DNA of 15,857 nt from DATMNI01 sp035570275 (lineage in GTDB: Bacteria; Acidobacteriota; Terriglobia; Bryobacterales; Bryobacteraceae), in NCBI GenBank assembly GCA_035570275.1, contig DATMNI010000358.1:1-15857 (forward strand), read 5' to 3'. Each line of letters starts with the position of its first letter. Position 1 is the first letter of the stretch. This document shows positions 7,261 through 14,600 of the stretch, one piece after another. The notes beneath the pieces are model-generated. The model was not told where the DNA came from, did not search any database, and saw nothing but the letters and a program-made list of their open reading frames with translations. A program made the position numbers and the translations under genes.

Positions 7261-7388
7261 CTGGCTACTGACCTCGCACCAGTTCCTGGAAAGCCATCGC
7301 GGCTCCTGGATTGGAACACGAAATGCAGCTTGGTTTTGTGATATCGGAGGCTTGGCCAGACCGAGTCTCTGCCGGGAGGAAATAATTT

Positions 7389-7562
7389 ATGCCAGAAACG
7401 AAGAAGTGCGCGCATCCAGCCTGCAATTGTGCCGCGCTAGAGCACAGCAAATACTGCAGCCAATCCTGTGAGGACGCTGGGAGCACGACGGAAATCTCCT
7501 GCAATTGTGGCCATGCGGGCTGTGCTCTTCCAGGCGGCCCCGGAACCGGGCCGGTCGGCTAA
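7389..7562 (+). CDS. Small cysteine-rich metallothionein-like protein
   Basis: A 57-residue soluble protein with eight cysteines (C7, C12, C14, C23, C27, C38, C40, C45) and His at 9, 19 and 42. The arrangement CAHPACNC...KYCSQSCEDA...ISCNCGHAGC matches the bacterial metallothionein plan (SmtA/BmtA type: C-x-C cluster, YCS-x-x-C, then C-GH-x-GC). It should bind Zn, Cd or Cu in the cytoplasm and buffer or detoxify the metal. The start at ATG 7389 is supported by a strong Shine-Dalgarno, GGGAGGA at 7374-7380, eight bases upstream. A Gly/Pro tail (LPGGPGTGPVG) follows the last Cys. The stop lies 51 bp before the secreted His-rich gene, and both have strong ribosome sites and may share a message. 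No metal-sensing operator was recognised upstream. Confidence 0.8.
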   Translation: MPETKKCAHPACNCAALEHSKYCSQSCEDAGSTTEISCNCGHAGCALPGGPGTGPVG

Positions 7563-7613
7563 GTGGGTAGAGTCCAACAATGAAGTCCGAAAGGGAGACT
7601 AAAGGAGCTTGAT

Positions 7614-8156
7614 ATGAAGACGCTGATCGGAATATTTGTTACGGTGTTGATGTTCTCAGTTCCCGCTCTTGCGCAAGAAAGGGAGCGGGGCGAAAGGCAC
7701 GACGCCGGACGAGGTTACATCCCTCCACACGGTCCTGCCCCGACGCGCGGCGAACAGCACGCAGCACCCCAATCAACCCAGGAGCACCGCGATTTTCGCG
7801 ATCGGGAAGGCCACCCCAATGTTCCTCACGTGCATCCCAATGGCGAGTGGGTGGGGCATGACTCGGGCCGGAACGATGCCCGATATCACGTGGAGCAGCG
7901 CTGGGAGCACGGGCGCTTCCCCGGGGGCTTAGGGCGCAGCCACGTTTTTCACATCGAGGGAGGCAACCGGGAGCGCTTCTGGTTTAGCGGCTTCGCCTTC
8001 GGTATCGCTCCATCCGACTATGACTTCTGCAACGATTGGCGCTGGGGTGACGATCAGATTACGGTCTATGAAGATCCGGACCACGAAGGATGGTACCTGG
8101 CTTATAACGTGAGGCTGGGGACTTATGCCCACGTCCAGTATTTGGGGCCCCGCTGA
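7614..8156 (+). CDS. Secreted His/aromatic-rich hypothetical protein
   Basis: A 180-residue exported protein. Residues 1-20 (MKTLIGIFVTVLMFSVPALA) form a classic Sec signal peptide with an ALA cleavage site. The mature part begins with a charged, disordered, His/Arg-rich stretch (about 21-65) and continues with HPNVPHVHPNGEWVGHDSGRNDARYHVEQ, split by no obvious linker. It then has a compact aromatic domain (FHIEGGNRERFWFSGFAFGIAP, YDFCNDWRWGDDQ, VYEDPDHEGWYLAYNVRLGTYAHVQYLG). I recognise this as a conserved hypothetical family of acidobacteria but know no function. At least a dozen His residues could bind metal. AAGGAG lies six bases upstream of ATG 7614. The gene follows the metallothionein-like gene by 51 bp, so a shared role in metal or stress handling is possible but only inferred. 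Confidence 0.82.
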   Translation: MKTLIGIFVTVLMFSVPALAQERERGERHDAGRGYIPPHGPAPTRGEQHAAPQSTQEHRDFRDREGHPNVPHVHPNGEWVGHDSGRNDARYHVEQRWEHGRFPGGLGRSHVFHIEGGNRERFWFSGFAFGIAPSDYDFCNDWRWGDDQITVYEDPDHEGWYLAYNVRLGTYAHVQYLGPR

Positions 8157-8314
8157 CCGGCGCCGGAGGCCGGGAGAGCTACGTACGTTTTCGCACGGCC
8201 AGGCGGTAACATTCGGCCGTTATTAAAGGTTAGCGGCGCCGGTTCACCCATCAGCAGCTTGTTGCGATCGCGCCCGCGAGGCTATCTTCAATCGACGAAA
8301 GGGAAACAAACCCT
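8157..8314. other. Intergenic, nothing recognised
   Basis: This 158-bp gap contains no convincing gene, terminator with T-tract or repeat. A weak purine run, AAAGGGA, occurs about 12 bases before ATG 8315. Confidence 0.4.
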
Positions 8315-8551
8315 ATGGCTATCGCGGCAGTGGCTCTCCTCGCGCTCTTCTTCATGGTTCCGCAAGCGTGGGCTCTGATCGAACCGCTGGTGACGCAGAC
8401 GGAGCAGACGCTGGATGCCAACCTCTCGCTCCTCTTTACCGCGTTTCTGTTGGCTATCGGCGCGACCTTCGTGTCGTGGCTGATGGCACGTTGGCCTCGC
8501 AGCCCAGAGCGGGAGCACTACCGGGTGGTCCGTCGCTTTCGCGTCGGGTAG
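8315..8551 (+). CDS. Possible small membrane protein
   Basis: A 78-residue open frame with two hydrophobic stretches: residues 2-21 (AIAAVALLALFFMVPQAWA), which could be a signal peptide ending in AWA, and about 37-59 (LSLLFTAFLLAIGATFVSWLM). A strongly basic tail, RWPRSPEREHYRVVRRFRVG, follows. Third-codon positions are GC-rich, like real genes nearby. The ribosome site is weak, an AAAGGGA with long spacing. It converges on the minus-strand glycosyltransferase, with 9 bp between stop codons. I recognise no family. It is plausibly real on composition and topology alone. Confidence 0.4.
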   Translation: MAIAAVALLALFFMVPQAWALIEPLVTQTEQTLDANLSLLFTAFLLAIGATFVSWLMARWPRSPEREHYRVVRRFRVG

Positions 8552-8560
8552 CCTCGCTTT

Positions 8561-8941
8561 TTATTCGGCGCGCAGATCGTAAATGTAAATGCAGTGATCG
8601 ACGATGGCGGTGGGGGGCACGCGCAGTGTCCACTCGTCGCCGCTAGCCAATCTGTGTTCGACCAGCGCGTTGTGGTGGGCTAGCAGGTGCGCGCTGATGG
8701 CATAGAGACCCGGGCCAGGCTGGAAGGCGAGCTGCGAATCTTCGACTACCTCCACCGGCATGTCGTACGCGGCGGGCGGGAAGCTGCCGAAATAGGCAAG
8801 TTTCGCGGAGCGGCCAGCGGCGTGGCGGTTCAGCCAGGCGTTGAGCGATTTCAGCCCTTCACCCCAATCGATGTTACTGTCATCCAGCCAGGCGGCGCCG
8901 CATGCGCTACCGCCATCCAGCCCGAGTTTGCCAGGGTCGCT
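8561..8941 (-). pseudogene. C-terminal part of the glycosyltransferase, out of frame after a frameshift
   Basis: The last 126 codons of the membrane glycosyltransferase lie in the +1 frame relative to its upstream portion. The segment opens SDPGKLGLDGGSACG and contains WLDDSNIDWGEGLK, the conserved periplasmic motif that normally follows YFNE in PMT/ArnT-like proteins (D-S-N-x-D-W-G-x-D/G-L). It then ends with a soluble beta-rich domain closing in CIYIYDLRAE. Its reading frame is clean to TAA-free coding quality until the natural stop at 8561, so the break is recent, tolerated, programmed or a sequencing error. Restoring the frame by removing one base near 8940-8945 gives a 576-residue protein of normal family length. 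Confidence 0.75.
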
Positions 8942-10292
8942 AAACAGACAAGGCGGATTCGTTGAAATAACTGAGGCCGTCGGGGTAGATGCCGGCGGCG
9001 GCAACCGCCATCCAGAGGCTTAGAACGATGGCGATGGATTTGGCGGCGCGGGCGGGCGAGCGGATGAGGGCAGCCAGCCCGATACCTCCCAGCAGGTGGG
9101 CAAAGGGCAGACAGGGGATGATGTACCGGATGCCGAGATCGTCGGCCTTCCAGACGTGAACCAGGAAGAACACGGCCCCAGGCAGCAGCAGAAACAGCCG
9201 ATCGCGCCACAGAAAAGCCTTGGGGCGCAGAAGGAAGAAGAGACCGGTGGCGGCGAGTGCCATGGCCGCGAGCGGCTCTTTCAGCAGATAGGCGACCGCG
9301 AAATAGCTGGTGAAGCGGGGAGCGAGTTGACCGGCCATGAACGCGACGTAGTTCGCCTGGTGGTTCTGGTTGACCAACTTCACGCCCTGGATGTAGGCAA
9401 GGGGCGAATGGAAGCGGTAGACGGCCCAGATGACAGCACCGGCAATACCGCCCATGTATAGCAAGGGCGGCACGCAGGCGAGAGCGGATTGCAGGTCGAA
9501 GCGGGATTGGGGGATGACGGCGTGGCAGTTTTTGTATTTCTTGCCGCTGCCGCAGGGACAAGGCTCATCGGGTGCGGCCTTCCAGGGAGTGCGCCGGGCG
9601 CGTGCCGCGACCAGCAGAATGGCCGCCGACGGAAGAATCGCCAGCGACGAGAATTTGGTACAGAGCACAAGTCCAAGCGTGATGCCACACAGCACGAGGG
9701 TGCGCGGTCGAGGGGACCGCGTGTAGTGCCAAAGGCAGAAGAGAAAAAGCAGCGTGAAGGCGCCGAGACCGACGTCCAGGGTGACCAGATAGGAATGGCC
9801 GCTAATGGTGGGGTCAAGCGTGAAGAGAAGGAGGGCGCCGAGGCCGGCGAGTTCACCGGCGAGTTGCCGGCCCCAGAGGTAGACCAGAAGAGCGGCCATT
9901 GAGCCGACCAGCATCATCGGCAGGCGGGCCCACTGCAGCGCGCGGTCGACTCCGGCGGTGACCAGGATGTGGCTGCCGGCGGCCCACTGCCAGTCGTTGG
10001 CTCCGCTGAGTAAGTCGTGGGCGCGCTCTGTATTGGGCCAGCGGGCGCCGGCCCAGGTGAGAAAAAGGCCGCTGAGGGCTTTGAGGAGCGGCGGATGCTC
10101 CGGGTTGACGGTGAGGGCGCCCTTCTGGATGTAGGCGACGCCGGAGGCGATGTGGGCGGGCTCGTCCCATGCCGGAGATTTGGCGCGGCTGGCAAAGAAA
10201 AGTTGCAGGAAGAAGATGGCGAGCAGCACGGCAGCGGCGGCGAATGGCCATCGGGAGCGGATGCGGAGCGCACCTGCCGTGGTCGGCGTCAT
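8940..10292 (-). CDS. PMT/ArnT-like membrane glycosyltransferase (GT39/GT83 type), N-terminal 450 residues
   Basis: An integral-membrane GT-C glycosyltransferase that would move a sugar from a polyprenyl-phosphate donor to a protein or lipid on the outer face of the membrane. After TM1 comes SPAWDEPAHIASG with the catalytic D43-E44 pair of the first periplasmic loop, then VNPEHPPLLKAL. About ten hydrophobic helices follow, and late motifs include DLGIRYIIPCLPFAHLLGGIG. An unusual insert, PCPCGSGKKYKNCH (residues 244-257), is a perfect SEC-C zinc motif in the loop after a helix ending ARARRTPWK, probably cytoplasmic. The frame ends at TAG (8942-8940) right after GIYPDGLSYFNES, where relatives continue into D-S-N-x-D-W-G; that part follows in another frame at 8561-8941. 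A TACGAT (10304-10299) places the predicted transcript start at the ATG. Confidence 0.85.
   Translation of the reverse strand: MTPTTAGALRIRSRWPFAAAAVLLAIFFLQLFFASRAKSPAWDEPAHIASGVAYIQKGALTVNPEHPPLLKALSGLFLTWAGARWPNTERAHDLLSGANDWQWAAGSHILVTAGVDRALQWARLPMMLVGSMAALLVYLWGRQLAGELAGLGALLLFTLDPTISGHSYLVTLDVGLGAFTLLFLFCLWHYTRSPRPRTLVLCGITLGLVLCTKFSSLAILPSAAILLVAARARRTPWKAAPDEPCPCGSGKKYKNCHAVIPQSRFDLQSALACVPPLLYMGGIAGAVIWAVYRFHSPLAYIQGVKLVNQNHQANYVAFMAGQLAPRFTSYFAVAYLLKEPLAAMALAATGLFFLLRPKAFLWRDRLFLLLPGAVFFLVHVWKADDLGIRYIIPCLPFAHLLGGIGLAALIRSPARAAKSIAIVLSLWMAVAAAGIYPDGLSYFNESALSV
9522..9563 (-). other. SEC-C zinc-binding motif embedded in the glycosyltransferase
   Basis: The fourteen codons PCPCGSGKKYKNCH match the SEC-C consensus C-x-C-x8-C-H exactly. 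SEC-C motifs are known from the SecA C-terminus and many small or fused bacterial proteins, where they bind zinc. They are not a usual part of PMT/ArnT glycosyltransferases. The codons are in frame with transmembrane sequence on both sides. Confidence 0.85.
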
Positions 10293-10512
10293 GGCCAGAT
10301 CGTATCATGCGGCGCTGAGAGGACCGCCGCATCCGTTTTGATAAGGCTGGGCCCTCACCTGGGCCGCCGCGTGCTTCTCCGCCGATCCATCTCGCGGCCA
10401 ACCCCCGACACCGCTTCATCGATCTCCGCCTTTCCGCGAGAATAGACCTCGCATGAAAGCGTTGCGATTTTCGATAGGCTAGAACCTCGGCTTTTGCCCT
10501 ACAATTAAGCTG
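10293..10512. promoter_or_regulatory. Divergent promoter region between the glycosyltransferase and HicB-like genes
   Basis: On the minus strand, TACGAT (10304-10299) ends seven bases before the glycosyltransferase ATG. On the plus strand, TACAAT (10500-10505) ends eight bases before ATG 10513. Neither has a clear -35 box or Shine-Dalgarno, so both messages may be leaderless. The middle of the region holds nothing else I recognise. Confidence 0.4.
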
Positions 10513-10842
10513 ATGCCGACCAAGCGCCGCTTTCGGAACCCCGCTACGCTCGCGGCAAACGTCCCCAGCGGGGTGGTCCAGATCATCGGGCCCAATCACA
10601 CTTACTTTCTGCGGGAACCGATCGACCTGAACATCCACCGCGACAACGGCCACTTCGTCATCGAATACGCGCCCCTGAACCTCTCGGTCTACGGCGACAC
10701 CCAGGAAGAGGCATTTTCGGCCTTCGCTGATATGTTTGAAACCGCTTGGGAACACATTGCCGAATCTCCGGACCGTCTCCTCACGGGCGAGGCCCGCGAC
10801 CTGAAGGCGGCGTTTCGAAAGCACGTGGAGCGGACCGGGTGA
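10513..10842 (+). CDS. HicB-like antitoxin (putative)
   Basis: A 109-residue soluble protein. The core, NGHFVIEYAPLNLSVYGDTQEEAFSAF read in two parts, has the beta-beta-alpha layout of HicB antitoxins: a strand with the F-V-x-x-Y pattern, then L-x-V-x-G-D-T-x-E-E-A leading into a helix. The C-terminal part (FETAWEHIAESPDRLLTGEARDLKAAFRKHVE) is helical and may bind the partner or DNA. The start ATG 10513 has a TACAAT box eight bases upstream. The TGA overlaps the next gene's GTG by four bases (GTGA, 10839-10842). Classical hicAB loci put the toxin first, whereas here the antitoxin-like gene is first. The assignment rests on fold pattern and gene pairing, not on a strong family match. Confidence 0.6.
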   Translation: MPTKRRFRNPATLAANVPSGVVQIIGPNHTYFLREPIDLNIHRDNGHFVIEYAPLNLSVYGDTQEEAFSAFADMFETAWEHIAESPDRLLTGEARDLKAAFRKHVERTG

Positions 10843-11126
10843 GTGAGATTCGTGCAGCGCTCCTGGTCAATGCGCTGCTCGCCAAGGGCTTTCGCGAAGT
10901 CGAGGGCCGCGATCATCGATATTTTTTCTTCCACGTCCAGGGCAGAAAAACCGCCGTTTTCACTCGCATCAGCCACGGGCAACGTAGCTTGGACGATTGG
11001 ATGTCAGGCCAAGCAGCACGCCAGATTCACCTCTCTAAGCGCGAGCTGCTCAGCTACTTGGAATGCACCTTGAGTGGCGAGGCCTATCTACAGCTCATGA
11101 TCGAAAGAGCTTTCATCCGACTGTGA
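10839..11126 (+). CDS. HicA-like toxin (putative)
   Basis: A 95-residue protein likely to be the mRNA-interferase partner of the preceding gene. Its core, ALLAKGFREVEGRDHRYF followed by GRKTAVFTRISHG, matches the HicA double-stranded-RNA-binding-like pattern K-G-F...H...F...G-x-x-T-x-x-x-x-x-H. Candidate catalytic His are H26 and H46, and S45-H46-G47 resembles the SHG variant of the family. The C-terminal half (QAARQIHLSKRELLSYLECTLSGEAYLQLM, in two helices) extends beyond the minimal 60-residue HicA. GTG 10839 is chosen because it forms a GTGA overlap with the upstream stop and begins just before the first helix. A longer upstream frame overlaps the antitoxin and is not credible. Confidence 0.62.
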   Translation: MSEIRAALLVNALLAKGFREVEGRDHRYFFFHVQGRKTAVFTRISHGQRSLDDWMSGQAARQIHLSKRELLSYLECTLSGEAYLQLMIERAFIRL

Positions 11127-11139
11127 AGCACTGGCCCGG

Positions 11140-11167
11140 CGAAGCCGCACCAGCGAAGCCGCACCAG
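11140..11167. repeat. Tandem duplication of a 14-bp unit
   Basis: The unit CGAAGCCGCACCAG occurs twice in perfect tandem at 11140-11153 and 11154-11167, directly after the HicA-like gene. It is probably replication slippage with no evident function. Confidence 0.7.
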
Positions 11168-11219
11168 TGAGGCGTTTGGAACCTCGACTATAGGCGATCC
11201 TCAGTCATTTTCGTCCACG

Positions 11220-11238
11220 GGCGGATTAAGAATCCGCC
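11220..11238. terminator. Hairpin, possible terminator after the HicBA-like operon
   Basis: GGCGGATT-AAG-AATCCGCC has perfect 8-bp arms, 94 bases after the HicA-like stop. Only a loose GTTTGT follows, so intrinsic termination is uncertain. Confidence 0.3.
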
Positions 11239-11251
11239 GCTTGAGTTTGTA

Positions 11252-11625
11252 CATTTCTGGGAGAAGGTGGGACCGACCATCGTCTTTCGTGGTCTGTTGG
11301 GATGGGCGTTCCGCCCGCGAAACTTCATGAAAAGCCACGCCAGGCCCCGGGAGATTCCCGATGGGCGAGAGGTGGTTTTTCGACCCTGTCATTCCTCTCG
11401 CAAGACAACCGCCGGTGTAGTTGTGAACGCTCGCCTGGATGGGGAGGCGGTTCGCCGCTTCAACCAACTCCACGCGTGGGTGGTCATGCCCAATCGCGTC
11501 CAGACGACCTCCAACCGCACACCGCAATGCCCACCAACAGGCGATCGCTCAAAGAGAGAATCATGGCGAGGGTCAAGCGGGCCAAAGTGGGACGACACAA
11601 CCCGATGTCCCACTTTGGCCCGGCC
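11252..11625 (+). repeat. Left copy of a ~370-bp inverted repeat, RAYT (Y1 transposase)-derived relic
   Basis: This segment reappears inverted at 15463-15830. Matches include a 45-bp identical block (11289-11333 with 15795-15751) and a 22-bp block (11371-11392 with 15715-15694). Read in frame, it contains VVVNARLDGEAVRRF followed by NQLHAWVVMPNRVQ, close to the LHAWVVMPNHVH motif of REP-associated tyrosine transposases (HUH, Y1 family). The second His of the H-x-H pair is degraded to R-V-Q. No full transposase remains, so this is a relic or a non-autonomous element. The segment ends in a long hairpin about 70 bp before the protease ATG. Beyond 11252 towards the HicA-like gene the match fades, although a short CATTTTCGT/CATTCTCCG resemblance may extend it. 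Confidence 0.8.
11578..11622. repeat. Near-terminal hairpin with 16-bp perfect arms
   Basis: CGGGCCAAAGTGGGAC and GTCCCACTTTGGCCCG pair perfectly around a 13-base loop (11594-11606). The GGCCAAAGTGGGAC arm recurs at 15463-15476 at the inner end of the right-hand repeat, so the sequence marks the inner boundary of the element. It resembles the imperfect palindromes recognised by RAYT/IS200-type transposases. It has no downstream T-tract, and the protease TACAAT box lies 60 bp further on. Confidence 0.7.
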
Positions 11626-11681
11626 AGAATGTAGAATCGATCTGCCACAAGGCGAGCCAAGCAGCGCCGCATGCATCTTAG

Positions 11682-11687
11682 TACAAT
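11682..11687 (+). promoter_or_regulatory. Candidate -10 box of the protease gene
   Basis: TACAAT ends ten bases before ATG 11697, which would give a leader of only two to three bases. A short GAGG at 11689-11692 is an alternative, tightly spaced ribosome site. No convincing -35 box is seen. Confidence 0.35.
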
Positions 11688-11696
11688 GAGGTCCAC

Positions 11697-14600
11697 ATGA
11701 CTTCTATCGTTTTGGCTCTCGCGCGCAGGCACGGGATCCTTTTTGCAATGGCGGCGCTGGCAGCGGGGAGCCTGGCGGCCGCGGGCGACCGGATCGTCGT
11801 CCCCATCGACCAAAGCCGCAGCGTCGCGCTGAAAGGGCACGTTCATCCCAGGGCGCAGATTCAAAACGACCGTGGCGCGGTGGAACCCGGCACGGCACTG
11901 GATCGGGTGACGCTGATGCTGAAGCCCGATGCGTCGCTGGAACCGTTTCTGGCCGACCAGCAGAACCCATCGTCTCCGAATTATCACCGCTGGCTGACAC
12001 CCGGAGAATTCGGCGACCGCTTCGGATTGAGCCGCGGCGACATCGCCAAGGTGGTGTCGTGGCTGGAGGCGCAGGGATTGACGGTCAACCAGGTGGCGCA
12101 GGGCCGCCATTGGATCACGTTCGCCGGAACCGCATCCAGCATCGGCCGGGCGTTGGGCACGCAGATCCGCCATTATCAGGTGGACGGACGGGAGCACTTT
12201 GCCAATGCCAGCGAACCGTGGATTCCGGCCGCCCTGGAACCGGTGATCGCAGGCTTCGACGGCCTGGACGATTTCGGCCTGCAGCCACTTTACATCAAAT
12301 CCCGGATCACACCGGACTTTAACTACGCCGGCACGGCTAACTTTCTGGCGCCCGACGATATCGCCACCATCTACAACGTCAACCCGCTCTACAAAGCCGG
12401 CTTTGACGGCACCGGCCAGAAGATTGTCATCGTGGGTGACTCGGCGCTGGATCTGGCCGACATCCGCGCCTTCCGGCAGATTTACAACCTGCCCGCAAAA
12501 GACCCGAAGACGATCCTGGTGGGGACCGATCCGGGAACCAACGGTGACATGGTGGAGTCCGACGTGGATCTGGAATGGGCCGGCGCGGTGGCGCGCAACG
12601 CCGACCTTATCTATGTGTACGCCCGAAGCGTTTTTTCGGCCGTGCAGTACGCCATAGATCAGAATCTGGCGCCGGTCGTGAGCATGAGCTTCGGCGCCTG
12701 TGAAGTAGTGAGTTCGGTCGCGCTGAGGGCCATCGCCCAGCAGGCCAACGCGCAAGGCATCACGTGGGTCGCCGCTAGTGGGGATACGGGCGCGGCGCAA
12801 TGCGATCGCGGCAGCCCCACGGAGGAAGCCAGCAAGGGCCAGACTGTGAGCATCCCGGCCAGCTATCCCGAGGTAACGGCGGTGGGCGGCACCACGCTCA
12901 ACGAAGGCACCGGCACCTATTGGAACATAAGCAACAGCGCTAATGGCGGGTCCGCGCTGTCCTATATACCGGAGGTTGCCTGGAACGACTCGGTGGAGGA
13001 TGGCGCGCTGGTGGCTGCCGGCGGAGGCGCCAGCGCCAATTTTCCGAAGCCGGGCTGGCAGAGCGGACCCGGGGTTCCCAACGACAACGCGCGCGACATC
13101 CCGGATATTGCGTTTGCGGCGTCGCCTAACCACGATGCCTACCTGATCACCTCCTTCGGGAATATACAGGCCGTGGGCGGAACCTCGGCTTCGACCCCTG
13201 TCTTTGCGGGAATGCTGGGACTGCTGAACCAGTACCTCGTTTCCAAAGGCGCGCAAAGCGAGCCGGGACTGGGAAACATTAATCCGGTTCTTTATCGCAT
13301 GGCGCAGAGCACCAAAGACGTCTTCCACGATGTCACCACCGGCGATATCAAAGTTCCCTGCGCGCTGGGGAGCCCGGGATGCACGAATGGAGTGTTGGGG
13401 TACAGCGCCGGTCCCGGATACGATCTGGCAACCGGCCTCGGTTCGGCCGACGCCTTTCATCTGGTCACCGAATGGAGCATTGGCAAGGCGAGCGCCACGG
13501 CGGTGACGGCCAGTTCCAGCACGCTAAATGCCGGGGACAAGGTAACGCTGACCGCCACCGTGACCGCCGCCGCTGGTTCAACGGCGCCAACCGGCTCTGT
13601 GGCATTCGTAGTGAACGACGTGAACATCGGAACCAGTTCGTTGACGGCTTCCGGGTCCAGTGCCAGCTTGAGCACCACCGCGCTGGCACTGGCCGGCGGC
13701 AACGGAACCGTCAGCGCGCTCTACAGCGGCGACAGCGTTTTTGCGGGTTCGTCGGGCTCCGCGAACGTGTCCATCAAATACCCGGCCACCGGGTCTTACA
13801 TTGTGGTAACCATCAATCCCGACCCCACAACACAGGTGGGATCGGCGTGGCCGTTCACTATCACGTTGAGCGAAAGGGCGGGCGTGGCCACCACGCTCAC
13901 GGGGTTGAGCGAAGATGGTCAGAGCCTGCCGGTCGGTTCATTTTTTGCCACCACCAAAATTCCGGCGAACGGATCGATTTCCACCTCCGTGGCGGACGGC
14001 GGATTTGTCCCACCCTCCACCTCGATCTTCAAGTTTACCGGCGCGGACGCCAACGGCCAAACCTGGTCGCAGCAGGTGACGGTCAACTTTACCGGCCCCG
14101 CCGGCGGCGCCCCGGTTTTGGCTCCGGCTTTGACGCTCACCGGCACACCATCGACCGTGCAGCAGAATCCGCTGGCCGATCCGTCATGCCAATGGGTACA
14201 GCAGGTGATCTTGCAGGAGACGGGCGGCTTCCTGATGCAACTCACCAAGCTCACGCTGGACAGCACGGATGTGACCAGCCAGATCCAGCAACTCTTCGGA
14301 ACAACGCGGATCGCGCCCTACGGAATGTTGCAGGGAAACCTTTGCTTTCCCGGCCCCAACGCACCCACTTTCAAGAACTACCTGTTGACCGGAAGCAGCC
14401 CCGAGTTCGGCACCACGGTGGTGGCCGCTCTGCCGGTGACGTTCGGGCCGGCGGCGGCGTCTGCAACCACGTTCTCCGTATCCACCCAAGCCATTCAACT
14501 GGCCCTACCCAGCCTGACCCAGACTCCTTCGGCACCATTGGGATTGAACTTTGGCGGCGCCTCGGCGGCGTGGAGGTTGGCGGTATCGCCGGCCAGTCTG

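Noticed and set aside
9853..10824. A 323-codon minus-strand frame covering the HicB-like gene and the glycosyltransferase start
   Set aside because: Its first part is antisense to the HicB-like gene and its end is the wrong frame of the glycosyltransferase.
11129..11167. Start of a CRISPR-like repeat array
   Set aside because: There are only two tandem 14-bp units without spacers. This is a slippage duplication.
11484..13460. A 658-codon minus-strand frame opposite the protease start
   Set aside because: It crosses the repeat and the conserved S53 domain and has no recognisable family.
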